Assembly: GCA_009746045.1 (NCBI GenBank)
Contig: RPFO01000348.1
Location: forward strand, 1,179,801-1,243,800
DNA: 64,000 nucleotides
Source: Mesostigma viride
Taxonomy: Eukaryota; Streptophyta; Mesostigmatophyceae; Mesostigmatales; Mesostigmataceae
Reading direction: 5' to 3'
The translations under genes and the position numbers were made by a program. The notes beneath the pieces are model-generated. The model saw only the letters and a program-made list of their open reading frames with translations. It ran no database searches and was not told where the DNA came from. Positions 28,503-39,965 of the stretch are shown here, piece after piece (within the stretch, counting starts at the first letter, position 1; each line of letters opens with the position of its first letter).

Positions 28503-29075
28503 ATGGCTTCCCGAAACGCAGGGCCTTGCGAGAAAGCGCTGGCAATGCTTGGAAAAATCCTCGATGGTCTCGAGGACGGCCAGACAAAGATATCTGACCA
28601 GCTCGCACACCTGACGCACAAGGTCTCCCTTCTTTCCGGAAACGAAGGTGCTGTTGGAGGCACCGGACCTACCTGCGAGGTCTTCAAGATTCACGACGCC
28701 GGATATGACGATGTCGACCGCAAGACGCCAAAAATTTGCGTCGAGTGGGTCTACGAGAAGAATGCGGCAAAGCCGAGGAAGGTCGAGGACCGCTGCGAGT
28801 GGATTCGCCTCGACCAAGCCGACGGGTGCGTTAAGATGGTTGACGATTTCCTCAATGGCTTCTCCAAGTCCAAGCGCCAGCCAGGCATTTCCCCCATTGC
28901 GCTCTACAGGGCATGGGAGGAGGTAAAGAAGGGTTTCGAGGACGCAAAGACCGCCACTTCCAATGGCAGGAAGAGGAGCCGCGAGGGAGCGTCAAGCTCC
29001 CACGGCCATGGCGACAAGAAGAACTCCGCCTCGTACGTGAAGAGCCTGACTGGACACTCCAAGGACAAGGAGTAG
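28503..29075 (+). CDS. Unknown 190-aa protein with basic tail
   Basis: Residues 1-50 form a helical, coiled-coil-like region (LAMLGKILDGLEDGQTKISD, LAHLTHKVSLL). The middle holds KICVEWVYEKNAAKPRKVED and a conserved-looking ALYRAWEEVKKGFEDA helix. The last 45 residues are Ser/Lys/Arg-rich (NGRKRSREGASSSHGHGDKK), a likely nuclear-localisation or DNA-binding tail. It is separated from the structural genes by a gap of 149 bp and is nearest the right TIR, the place where PLVs often keep early or regulatory genes. Function is not recognised. Confidence 0.6.
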   Translation: MASRNAGPCEKALAMLGKILDGLEDGQTKISDQLAHLTHKVSLLSGNEGAVGGTGPTCEVFKIHDAGYDDVDRKTPKICVEWVYEKNAAKPRKVEDRCEWIRLDQADGCVKMVDDFLNGFSKSKRQPGISPIALYRAWEEVKKGFEDAKTATSNGRKRSREGASSSHGHGDKKNSASYVKSLTGHSKDKE

Positions 29076-29345
29076 ATTGTCGTCTTGTTGACGACGGCAA
29101 CGAGCTTGCCATTTTCGCTCTTGTCGAGCTGATAACGAATGTAAACGTGTTATATTTTTTAATGAATTCGTTTATGCAGTATAAAACGCGTCAATATATG
29201 CTGAAAACAATTTTCATTTCGTCTCGAATTGCAGTTCTAACTGCGGTTTAAAAAATAGAGTAAACCTCTCATGCATCGACGCAGGTCGTATGGGATTCTT
29301 GCATAGGTCGTCTGAGTTTTCAGATTAATAAACCCTAACACTCTG
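29076..29345. other. AT-rich spacer between last gene and right TIR
   Basis: 270 bp, AT-rich (TTATATTTTTTAATGAATTC and similar). No gene was seen. Probably 3' UTR and terminator region. Confidence 0.5.
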
Positions 29346-30235
29346 CACACCCGCCGCGCGGCCCTCGCCGGCTCCCTCACCCTGCGAGGCCATGGCGAAA
29401 AATTGGGCGGTCTTTTCTTAAGAGTAAGTACGTGCAATTTTTCGCCACATCCAACAACCCACGCCACCTCAGCGCCGGCCAGTGGGGGAAGGTGGCGAAA
29501 AATTGGGCGTTCTTTTCTTAAGAGTAAGTACGTGCAATTTTTCGCCATCACTCTCACACCTTGACAAACACCTCCTATACCCGCGCCAAGGGGTGGCAGG
29601 GTGGCGAAAAATTGGGCGTTCTTTTCTTAAGAGTAAGTACGTGCAATTTTTCGCCATCCTTGTCACACCTTGACAAACACCTCCTATGACCCGCGCCAAG
29701 GGGTGGCAGGGTGGCGAAAAATTGGGCGTTCTTTATATAAGAGTAAGTACGTGCAATTTTTCGCCATCCTTGTCACACCTTGACAAACACCCCTATACCC
29801 GCGCCAAGGGGTGGCAGGGTGGCGAAAAATTGGGCGTTCTTTATATAAGAGTAAGTACGTGCAATTTTTCGCCATCACTCTCACACCTTGACAAACACCT
29901 CCTATGACCCGCGCCAAGGGGTGGCAGGGTGGCGAAAAATTGGGCGTTCTTTATATAAGAGTAAGTACGTGCAATTTTTCGCCATCCTTGTCACACCCCA
30001 ACCCTCACAACTGCCGGGGTGGTGACAGATGCCAGCCTAAATGTCACAGCCTGGTGAGCAGTGGTGGCAGGCGGGCACTTCTGTTTTTTGCAAGTGGTTT
30101 AGGGTTTAGGGTGAGACCCATCCTAGGCCGCGGTCACTATAGGGTCACTATAGGGGTGGCAGATGCCAGCATAAGGGTGGTGCACTTCTCCTAGTCGCGA
30201 TGACGGAATGATGACGGAATGATGATGGAAGCTAC
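29346..30235. repeat. Right terminal inverted repeat, copy 1
   Basis: Reverse complement of 11,091-11,997, with six palindromic units (ATGGCGAAAAATTG... from about 29,391) and the TTTAGGG pair near 30,097. It has fewer telomere-like units than the left TIR, so the two ends are not identical. Confidence 0.95.
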
Positions 30236-30973
30236 TTAATTAATTAATTAGACTCGTGCTCCCGTTGGGGAGTCACGGAGCATTACGACATCTATTAAAA
30301 TTAAATTAAATTATAACATGCCTCCGTGGGGAGGTCATGTAGCACATATTCCATGATGGATGGGGTGGAGGGAGCCGCGTGATCGAACTATCCTAAGTCT
30401 AAGCTATCTAGAAAATCCTAACTACACTACTCATCAAAACGCCTCCGCCGCTTGGGGGAGGTGGCTTGCCCACAGGGTCGGGCGTGTGCGCCTTGACAAT
30501 CTTCTTCCACCGCGTCTTGTCCTGCATGGCAGTCCAAAGACGGGAGTGAGAGTGGATGCGGTGCTCAAACTGGGCTGGGACCACTAGGTCGTCCAGCAAC
30601 ATCTGAACGTAGTTCGTGACAGGTTTCCCTACCCTTTTTGGAATGTCCTCGGGGCCAGGCCAGGTCAGAATGTGCCGCCCTGGCTGGCCAAGCCGCTGGG
30701 GGCCGGCCAGACCAAGACGGCATCTATCTAACAGCATTCTATAACTACAAATTACAGCCTCACGCTTCCCTAGGGCAGCTGGCTGGCGTGCCTCCCACGG
30801 ATCATGGAATATGTGCTACATGATCTCCCAACGGAGGCATGTTATAATTTAATTTAATTTAATTTAAATTATCCGCCATGTACTTGAAGGTGAGGAGCAG
30901 GGGAGCCGGGCCAGCCTTATACCCTGCGCGCGGGGAAGGCGGACAGCCGACATCGATCCGCAGCTCACCAGTG
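30236..30973. repeat. Host repeat module 1 with internal inverted repeats and short ORF
   Basis: (TTAA)n and the GTGCTCC hairpin (30,256) abut the virus end. Inside are inverted arms, 30,301-30,356 and 30,801-30,866 (TTATAACATGCCTCCGT... and its complement), flanking a minus-strand ORF (30,408-30,737). That ORF has RLWTAMQDKTRWKKIVKAHT and VGKPPPP near its end, shared with 4,394-4,591. It looks like a small non-autonomous element of about 570 bp. Confidence 0.65.
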
Positions 30974-31345
30974 AGTTAATTAATTAACTAATTAGACTCG
31001 TGCTCCCGTTGGGGAGTCACGGAGCATTAACCCCGATGGATGGATGGATGGGTGCAAACAGTCCTATCGGTCTAATCTATCTACATCAGCTACCTACGAC
31101 ATCTAGCTAACAGCATTCTAACTACAACATCTATCTAGACAGCTGCACGCTGCCCTAGGGGAGCTGTCTGGCGTGCCTCCCACGGGTTTGCACACGCGGG
31201 CGCTTCCCCACTGCATGGGGGGGCTCGTTGTCTTCTATGACCTGGGCCCACTTGGCCTTGTCCATCATCTTTTTCCAAATCACGGAGAGACCAGTGAGTT
31301 GCATGGGGGTAAGAATGTCGCGCTTAAACGCTACATATGGCAAGA
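30974..31345. repeat. Host repeat module 2
   Basis: (TTAA)n, hairpin (31,000), short GATG run (31,036-31,051), CTATCTACAT-rich stretch, then a minus-strand 62-codon ORF (31,155-31,343) with IWKKMMDKAKWAQVIEDNE. It is a tandem near-copy of module 3. Confidence 0.7.
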
Positions 31346-31740
31346 TTAATTAATTAATTAATTAATTAGACTCGTGCTCCCGTTGGGGAGTCACGGAGCA
31401 TTAACCCCGATGGATGGATGGATGGGTGCAAACATTCCTACCGGTCTAATCTATCTACATTGGCTACATACTACATCTATCTAACAGCATTCTAACTACA
31501 ACATCTATCTAGGCAGCCGCACGCTGCCCGAGGGGGAGCTATCTGGCGTGCCTCCCGCGGGATTGCACACGCGGGCGCTTCCCCACTGGGGGGGCTCATT
31601 GTCCTCTATGACCTGGGCCCACTTGGCCTTGTCCATCATCTTCTTCCAAATCACGGAGAGGCCGAGGCCCCCCATGTCCTCTACTAGCTGTTCCTTGAAG
31701 GTGCGGGCCTTGCGGCGTCTAACATCACTATGGCAAGATA
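31346..31740. repeat. Host repeat module 3
   Basis: Same order as module 2 with about 85-90% identity by eye. The KKMMDKAKWAQVIEDNE-coding stretch is kept on the minus strand (about 31,591-31,655), but the downstream frame diverges. It ends where the retroelement fragment begins. Confidence 0.7.
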
Positions 31741-32250
31741 CTCCGAGTTCTCACCTGCCCTGAGCTGTGCCGTGCCGGTACAGATCCACAAGCGAGGTGC
31801 GGCGTGTCGAAAAACACATCATCCATGAATTGGGTAGGGGTGCGTTGCCAATAGCCGTGAGAGGTGATGTCGAAGTCGACCTCGCGCCAGCGCAGAATGG
31901 CCGGAGGGCGCCTGCGTTTGGGCTCAGGCGATGCCGAGGGCGAGGCCTCGGGAGTAGACAACTAACGCTTGGTTAATGTCACCACTGCCTGCGAGGCCGG
32001 GAGGCGGAATTGCAGCCGGAGCTACAGGCATGTTTGCATTGCTCATCGCAGCCTCAGAACTGTGTTGCGTCGTGGAGCATTTGCTCGTCATAACATTGTA
32101 AATAAACTTCGGGAAAATATATCAGCGAGTGCGGCTTAGAAAGGCGACGCTTTTCTAATTGTGATACTCACAGCCGAATTTGGTGCCCAAACGTGAAAGT
32201 TATGAGCTCCGCCGTCAGCTACCTCGTGGCTGGTGGATTCCCCAACATGA
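31728..32250 (-). mobile_element. 5' fragment of the LINE family
   Basis: Contains a 77-codon minus-strand frame (31,728-31,961; PEPKRRRPPAILRW followed by REVDFDI), related to the one at 9,969-10,382. The family 5' repeat follows at 32,158-32,232. Only the 5' end of the element is present. Confidence 0.55.
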
Positions 32251-33060
32251 TTTGGTTAATAACTGCCGAACTCAAGCGCGGGCCTGTGTTTGCTTTTCCC
32301 CAATGAGATAATAGGGTAAAATTGGAAATCTGTAGAGGCCATTCATTTCACTGCCAACTGCTCTTGGTACTCTCCCATTTTGAACAAATCTTACCACAGG
32401 ACTGCTATTCTCATCGATATCAAAACACAAAAAACAGTACAAATGCATCCCATGTTACAAGAAACTAAGCATGGCTACACCAACAATGACATGTCACAGG
32501 TCTAAGCTACCACACTGAAACAAACTACACTTGATCCAGCGATAAGACATCCCTGAGAAGCATCAATACATGGTATGGCAAGCACAATGCCGATATTGCA
32601 CCATCCATTCCATCTATAACAAAAGGGCAGTCACCAACTTCCCAAAACAGAATCTAGGAAGCCACCTCTGCATTGTGCACTGACAAACATGGACAATTAC
32701 AAGTCTACATGCAAACAATCATTTGGCGCATCTACCGCAGGACCCAACCAGCACCCATCGCACTTGTGAGCAAACTGACATGGCTGATGGTAGCATTGTA
32801 ACATTTGATGTCTGCTGTAACGTCCCAAATGCAAGCAGCACACTACCAACCTATGCATGCTCACTAAACAGTGAATTGCAAAAAATGAGGTGCAACCAAA
32901 TGTACAGATTTATTGCCATTTGAAATGGTTTTTCATCAGGATGACCTGAACTGTTTTGGACAGTCCAAGAGAATGCACACCGAACAAAAGGTGACCCGTC
33001 CATGACGCATCAGATGTCCTAATGACTTTCATGAACAACTTCCCCCATTCAGTTACATAA
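32251..33060. other. Gene-free stretch downstream of psaF
   Basis: AT-rich sequence with no supported ORF on either strand. On the minus strand it would include the psaF 3' UTR; TGTAA, a common algal polyadenylation word, occurs on that strand near 33,055. Nothing else is recognised. Confidence 0.5.
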
Positions 33061-33076
33061 CTCGTTAAAAAGTTGT

Positions 33077-33798
33077 TTATCTGGGGGAGACGGTGATGTT
33101 CTCCTTCTTCTCAAGAAGGCTGCCGTTGAGCAGGTCCATCCAGGCGGCAATGGGCCAGACGGCGCCGTCCATCAGGAGGGTGCGGGCCAGAGGCACGTCA
33201 ATGATGATCTCCTTCTCGGTCGGGTTCTCGCTCTTGGCGACCTCGACCAAGTACCTACGGCCAACCCAGCCGATCCACCCGGCAACATACAGGAAGCCAA
33301 GGCCTGGCACGACGAACTCTCCCAAGTGGTTCAGGTCACCATCCACAATGAGGTGGGGCAGGCCATCAGCACCGCACAGGACGCCCTGGCTAGCGTAGAA
33401 GTCAAAGCGCCTGTTGGTCTTGTCAATGGAGTCCTGCAGAGCCAGGTAGGGAGCGCTGCCCGCCTCGTACAGCTTCTGGCGCTGGGTCAGCTTCTTGATC
33501 TCCTTCTTCTTGGTCTTGGTGAAGGCCGCGCTCTCGCTGCATGGGGTGAGGCCCGCAACGTCGGCGTACACCTCGTCCGGGTTGGCCAGGGTGGAGGTAG
33601 ACACAACCGCGGCCAGGGCAAGGGCAGCACCGGCCTGCTTGGCAACCTTGCCGAAGTCGCCTTCTCCGCAGAGCAGACAGTCGGCTTAATGGCCCCCAAT
33701 GGCGCGAACGAAAGCGCCTTCTGCGCCTTCACGGCGGTCCCCGCCATCTGGGACACCTTAGAGGAAACATTCACGCTGGCTACCGTGGTCGCCGCCAT
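33077..33798 (-). CDS. psaF: Photosystem I reaction centre subunit III, PsaF (one frame break)
   Basis: PsaF docks plastocyanin or cytochrome c6 on the lumenal side of photosystem I. The mature part is unmistakable: [56 protein letters not shown] and [14 protein letters not shown], ending in ENITVSPR. Upstream is a plastid transit peptide (from [14 protein letters not shown] at 33,798) and a lumen-targeting hydrophobic stretch ([11 protein letters not shown]) before the mature start. The leader and the mature part are in different frames; the break lies at 33,655-33,668 in GAGAAGGCGACTTC, one base short. No intron was seen. Given the indel noise nearby, an assembly error is likelier than a dead gene. 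A nuclear location fits the green lineage. Confidence 0.93.
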
Positions 33799-34130
33799 TG
33801 AAAATGAAATTACAAAGGTTGAGTGGAGGTCGGGGTTGAGCGGGCAATGGCGGTGGGTATCTTCGTCCTGCTTAGGTTCTTCGAGCGATAAGGCCAAAGG
33901 ACTCTGATTGGCTGTGGCAAGATTGTTGTGGTGTTAACTTCACCCCCAAAGTTAATCTCCTGAGTAATTTGCAGAAACTGCCACCCGGGCATGCAAGCAC
34001 AAAGGTCGGTGCGGTATGCACTATGCAGGCACCATGAGGTCGGGCCCTGACCGTACGCTGCTCGACATGCGACTCCGAGAGAGAACACTCCACAGTTAGC
34101 TACTCCGGCTTAAGGCCGGTAGATTTTGAG
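33799..34130 (-). promoter_or_regulatory. psaF upstream region
   Basis: On the psaF strand a CCAAT word lies about 110 bp before the start codon (33,906-33,910). A GATAAGG word (33,887-33,893, plus strand) matches the plant light-response I-box. Function is inferred only from motif and position. Confidence 0.35.
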
Positions 34131-35325
34131 TTACCGACACGGTGTCGCGGTTGCCATGACAGCGCACCTTCGGAAGATCTGTGCTGGATTTCCGCGCTAG
34201 TACCCTGCTAGTACTGTTACTTCTCTAGATCGCCAACGTGGCATCCGCTGGCCGCTTCGCGCCTTGGGCTACTGTGCATGCCCACTGTGTACTGTACTGT
34301 GCATGCCCAACAGCCCAAAAGGCCCCTATCAAGCACCGGTGTCACAACGTCAAACTAACTGCACACCAACAAGACTCTTGACTAGACTGGAGATGCTGGA
34401 CTTCGGGCCTTGCAAGTCGCATGCCTTATCGGTGATGATGTCGCATGTCGCTGCAGTCTCGTCCACTTCCTTTGTCAAATCCTTGGCAATAAATTTGCCT
34501 CCTCGCCCATCCCATTCTCCACTGCCCGTTAGATCCGGTGGCAACCGACGGACAAGTGGCACGGAGACTGCTGCCCACAGGACACTGAAGGATGGAAGGA
34601 TTCCCGTCGTTTGTCCGATAAGACGTCGCAGCCGAATCGTCGGCAGGAAGCCTCGGCATAATGCTTGAAACAAATGGGAGCTCCGCGCGTATAAGTAAGT
34701 CATGCTGTCACAATCGGGCGCGCTATTAAAGCTTTTTCCTGCACACGCTGCATTCCCATTCAATTTTTTTATTACGATGTTAGGCCTGTCAGCCGCGTTG
34801 ATTGTGCGCGCCCATGTTATGCATGTTAGTCGCTCTGTTGGTCTTACCGTCGGCCGTTGTGTTAATGGCGCGCAAGCTATAGGCAAATGCTCATCAAGTG
34901 AAAGCTGTCAGTGGTAGAAGCACGAGAGGCTGAACTGGGTGGATGAAGATTCCGGGCTGGTTTCTTGCGCACCAACAATGTGCATGAACACTTAGTGCTT
35001 ACTGGGAAGGATCCCATGAACGCGTTGTGGTTCATCAGCAACGTTTTTCTTCATTGGGCAGGGACCATGGCCTTTCACGAAGGGAGGTTGAGGAGGTCGG
35101 ACCAATGGACACGGCAGGCGTGTGGGCCGAAAGCGGTCATGCGAGCCGGTTTGGGTCAGTAAGATGCAGGAGTGCGGGGCAACGTACCTAGTGCCGAGGC
35201 GACGGCACCCTTTCTGCTGATGCTGAGGCCGATGGCAGATTGGGGGCGGTTTATGGGCAAGACGGAAACTCCCTGGCACACGCATGCAGGGCGGTGGTAC
35301 GATTCCGTAATTTCCCCAATAGCAA
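34131..35325. other. Host sequence, no supported gene
   Basis: A minus-strand frame of 178 codons (34,350-34,886) contains GGKFIAKDLTKEVDETAATC and looks partly coding, but no motif or family is evident and a plus-strand frame overlaps it. A short retro- or host-gene fragment is possible. The sequence is clean up to the junction near 35,325. Confidence 0.35.
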
Positions 35326-37187
35326 GATCCTCTCCCCCGCTTAATCCTCTCTGACCTCATAACAAACCTGTCCACGCGACCTTTCGCCAGTTCTTTTTGT
35401 GTCAGTCCACCATCGCACGATTCCTGTTGGTAGGGCGCCGAAGGTGTTGCAATCCACTTCCATAGTAATCGCGCGCGAAGGCGCTATGATCCGTATACTT
35501 TCCGAGTAATCGGTAGCGTCTAATGCAATCACGACCTTGGACGTCTCAATGGCTGAATGAAACTTCCTCAACACCCTCGCGCTTGTTTACACACGTGGCG
35601 CCGCGAATCGCGGTGAGGGTGTTATATTTTCGTCTGATGAGGAGATCGAACGGTTGGTCTTGACGCGCAAGATGCTGTTAAGAAAACGACCAGCACCTGT
35701 CATCAGACACATACCCTTCGGACGCTCAGGATAAGTGAACGGAAATTCGGTCACTGGACGACAAAGATGGAAGCGTTGTCCTACCACGCAATCGTCCTCC
35801 ACACTCGCCCAGAGACTGTAGTTGCGATCCTCCTCCTTGGACAGGCTGATGTTAGCCACCATCAGCACCGCAATAACCTGGATCCTCTCACCGCCTCGTT
35901 GACGAGTTCCACGATCCTGCTCAGATTTTACCTGTTCAGCAGTTGACGGACGAAGATGGTTGCTCTTGGTGCGGCCTCGAAATAGCGCATCCCAAGCTGA
36001 AAGGCCTTGATTTTCTCGGACGAGTAGTGTTGATGGTACAGGACTTGGTCAGATCCGCGTTGCTGCATCACGCGAGGTGGCGATCCATCTTGCGAGCGTT
36101 TGGCGATTTCCTGTAGCAGTCATAAAAACTGTCCTGACGGGTATGGAGCGTGAAATGGCCGTTTCTCGTGCACGTTGGGTTGCATATGAGGCAGCTGTGA
36201 TCGTCGCATTGCTGGTACTTCACCCTCAGAGCTTGAGTACTGGAGACACTCAATGTACCGCATCGAGATAGTCACACTCGGAAGCCACCTCTCCATCGCC
36301 GCGAGAGATTGCGAAACGTCAATGTCCTGCCCGCGCCTTCACTTTGCATCGCGACGTCCCGCGACCCCTCTCCTCTTCAAACGATGCCGCCCAGTCCCGG
36401 GGGCGGCACTCACCATCCCGCCCGAGACGTCGTCCGCGCGAGTAGATGTTGATCGAGATGGTCGAGAAGTCACTAGACGAGCCTTCACATTGTCGCAGAA
36501 TTCCCAGAGGGTCAGTGTCCGAATTTTGTGCATCCCGACGCATCGGAAAAGACTGTCTCTCCTGTAGACTGCTGGTCGATCACGTGTCCATTCACCGAAA
36601 TAGTCAGCTGGGTGGCGCGCAGATCTCGCGAGCTCTTGACCGTTAATTGAACTTCAGCAGCTCGGGCGCGTCCTCAGTGAACGGAAGATGACAGGTGAAA
36701 GACGCGCTTTATGAAATCCGGTGAGCGCGCTGTAAACAAAACTCTCGGTCAGTCGGCAAGAACGAGACCGGCACGACGATGTGAAAGACGACTTGAACAA
36801 ATCCTTCTTCATGCGAGACGCGTGTGACCTCGTAGCGAAGCTTGGGTTGCGATTTCAGAGACCGACGCGGCAGTACTCGTCCGTGAACAGGCGAAAGTGT
36901 CCCGGGTAAGCGATGTTGCAGACCGCTCGTATTTGGGTCGCCTTGTGTCAATGTCGACGTCGCCCACGACGGGTCGTCGGGTTGGTATGACTTCATCGCA
37001 GCGTGGGCGAAGGGATGAGCCAGCACACTCCGAATAGATCCGCGAAAAGTATGCGAGTTTGCCATAATCGCGTACCGTTGGCGTCCTTTCGGTGTATGCA
37101 GCGCCAAATGAAGCGATGGCCAGAGACACCCCGGCCTCTTTGGTGGGAGCCTTCTATGTAGCGCCATTGCGTGACGACCTTGTTCAT
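35326..37187 (-). pseudogene. Primase-helicase, noisy copy (3' part missing)
   Basis: Corresponds to about 13,536-15,438. It is truncated at the left junction, so the helicase C-terminus is absent. Many indels. It keeps the in-frame reading VVIALDATD at 35,517-35,540, where both clean copies are broken. Confidence 0.8.
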
Positions 37188-37467
37188 CTGTCTCATGGGT
37201 GGTCGGGTGGTGGAATGGATTAGAGCCAGCCACGGAGTCATGTCCTTTATACTCCACGGTGTCTTCTGAAGTTCGAACTGTGACCGACACGACTCGGTTC
37301 AGGACGACATGATAGTATATTACTGTTTAGAAAAAAAATAATTCAGCTATAAAATGCCAAACCCTCGAACCTCGACCCTCGAGAAATGTTCCATGGAACT
37401 TTTATTCCCTGTATAATATGCAAGTAGAATACCCTTTCGACATTCCTGAAATTTCCCACGGAACTAT

Positions 37468-38696
37468 CTACTTTTTCTCGGCCTCGCGACGTCCGCCAGT
37501 CTTCGCACTCCTGCCTCTCGTAAACGGCTCCTGTAGTAACGGTATGGCCCATGCATGTCGCCGCCCATTTACGTTTCTTAATGAAGCGCCCTTCAGGAAC
37601 CGCGTGATCTCTGCTTGTCCGCGTGGCGTCGATGCTCCGTAATCCGGTTGTAACGGGCGCTGTAGAGCTCGTGTTTGATCGGAATGCCAGGCTCTGATTC
37701 GAAAAGGAATTTCTGTCAGCTTAGACGGCATTAACGCTTTGATGCGCTTCTCGTATTCTTCGGGATGACGACGTCATAACTGGCATGCCGTGGCCTGCGT
37801 TTTGAAATTCTGGATGTAGAATCTCCTCTCGCTCGGGATGTAGCGTTCTCGTGCGGTCCTAGCTCAGCGACCGACGTCGACGATGCGCATCTGGTCGTGA
37901 TTGTAAAGCGGTCGGTGGTAGATCTTCACCCGAGAGATAGATCAAGCCATGAGCGCGGCGTCGGACGTGGGATCGGCTTCGTATCTGCTTTGGCGATCTT
38001 CTGGCGCCTGTTGTACGTGTAACCTTCAGCGGCTTGTTTCGCACGGTCAAACCGTCTTCCAGGTCACCAACCTTCCAGCTCCCTGACGCGAGCGTGGTAG
38101 CGTCCTAATAACGTGACTTTGAGCCCTTCTCGGCGGACATTCGGTTACGCCGTTGAAGACCCGAGGAGCCTCTTTCTCATTCTCCCCAGCGTTCGTCCTT
38201 CGTGTGCTGGGGTCTTTGCCGCTTGGGTCTGATGTCTTCGTGCAACATGCGAAGAACAGAGCTGTGTCGGCAAGGCATCACACGACTCGTCCTGCGAGCA
38301 CCAGTTTTGTCGAGCAGGACCCGATCTGCCAATGTATCCCAAAGCGGTCTTGCGAGTCGCCCCGCGCCTTCGATGGCTGCCACCGCCGTGCTGCTCTTGG
38401 TCGCGCTTCGCTTGCGGCGAACGCCTCGTCGAGGTCATACCGCCTCTCCAGCTCGGCGGGAGTTTTCCTCATTGTGCGGTGGCTCCGGCGAGGTGGAGAG
38501 GTCGCCTGCAAGCCGAATTTTTTCGCACACTCGGGGTATTTTGCGCTCCATCGATCATGGGATTCAGAGCCCTTCTGACCCTTGCCCTTTTCGCGAGATG
38601 CAGTCGTCTGGTCGCGGGCGATTGTCGCCTCTTCGCTGGGCACGTCGCCATTGCTCGCGACCTCCCTCTACGTCACGTCATCTGATGACTGAACCT
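37468..38696 (-). pseudogene. Tyrosine recombinase, noisy copy
   Basis: Collinear with 15,735-16,997. Fragments such as KHELYSAR-like and ITRFLKGASL are recognisable in different frames, but no frame spans the catalytic domain. Confidence 0.8.
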
Positions 38697-39030
38697 GAAC
38701 AATTTTTTGGCCGAGGTTTTATCCTTCGGGGTGGGTCCATTGGGCCCTCTGAGGCCGTTCGGTGTCGTGCGTTTTTCCGTTTTGGAGGTGAGCGCCCACG
38801 TGGACGCTGCGATCGCCCACCAAAGGCGGGATGGCCAATCGGATTTCGGGCTCATGTCGTGAAGGTGGCGGAATCGTGTCCGGGTGGCCTGCTTCTTTGA
38901 AGGATCTGGACGACACGTTCTAGAGTTTTTCCTGCCCAGTCGAGAAACCCGACATATCGGAGGAGTGCTGGCGTGTCCAACACGTACTCCTTCTCGGGCG
39001 CCTGCGTATCGTTTGTGGACGGATATCCAT
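38560..39030 (-). pseudogene. AT-hook protein, noisy copy
   Basis: Collinear with 16,849-17,343. The AT-hook codons are disrupted by indels near 38,730-38,760. Confidence 0.7.
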
Positions 39031-39053
39031 AGTATAATCATGTTCAGAGAAAA

Positions 39054-39954
39054 TTATTTTATCGAGAGAAATGTATTGAGTTTCGACGAACATTTTTTTC
39101 GGGTCGTGCTGGTCGAAGTGCAGCGAAGAGTCGTGAGGATCGCCTTGACGCGTGGGTCCCATACGCGAGAAACTCGGTCCGGCCGCACAGCCCGCGCTCT
39201 CTTCCGCGATCTGTCGGCCGGCTCGATGGGTCTTCGTTCTGAACAGAGCGCCCAAAGGAAAAAACCCGAAATTAAATTCCCTCGCACTGCTCGTGGTACG
39301 CAAACGCTTGTGTCACGCCTGTGTCCAGGAAAATCAGCTCGTGAAGGAAGTGTCTGTTTGTTTGAACGCGAAAGCCGCAACGCGTTTTTGCTAAGCTCTG
39401 AATAGAGGGCACTGCCTTGAATGTCGTGCTATCAGAATTGAAAGCGACGATAGGAAGACGTGCCGAACCTTGGTCGCAGGTTTATCCCAGTTTATTGCAT
39501 CAAGGGCAGGTACATGGAGAAAGTCCATGAGTTCTGGTTTTTTTTCCTCATCACGTATCGGTTTGAACGTTCCCAGACCTTGAGATCGTCCCTTGTAACT
39601 TCGTAATTCGTGGAGGTCAGACTTATATGATCTATATCCCATCGAATGCACGGTTAGAGTAGACCTTCCATCGTCATAGCTTGGTTCGGAAGCTCATTGT
39701 CATTTTGCTCGTTGGGCACTCCTGAAATGAGGTACGCTTTGTGAATGAGTTTTTAGGCAAAGTAAGGCCTTCGCCATGTTTGACTGCGATGTAGTTTTTC
39801 CCAGACCCCGTCGAGCTCCGCAGAAGTTTCGATGAAAAATGAAGACATCGCATATTCGGCTGGAGTCAGCGACGCTGTGGGGCGTATCGTGCTTGATGTC
39901 TTTGGTTCTCAAGTTGAATGATTCGTCGCTCTCGCGATGAATAGCCTTAATCAT
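39054..39954 (-). pseudogene. Packaging ATPase, noisy copy
   Basis: Collinear with 17,366-18,248. It has five T at 39,750-39,754, the length that restores the ATPase frame lost in both clean copies. Other indels break it elsewhere. Confidence 0.8.
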
Positions 39955-39965
39955 TCTGAAGAATT

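Larger units (their letters stand above)
11091..30235. mobile_element. Integrated Polinton-like virus, copy 1 (complete, about 19.1 kb)
   Basis: Bounded by inverted repeats of about 0.9 kb that begin AGTAGCTTCC and end GGAAGCTACT inside (TTAA)n. The gene set is diagnostic: A32/FtsK-type packaging ATPase, double-jelly-roll-type major capsid protein, minor capsid protein with its characteristic C-terminal pattern, tyrosine recombinase and a primase-helicase. Left-half genes run leftward and right-half genes rightward from a divergent point near 18,800. No B-family polymerase, retroviral integrase or capsid protease was found, so this is PLV-like rather than a classical Maverick/Polinton. The exact duplicated target cannot be defined because the site is a simple repeat. 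Confidence 0.9.
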
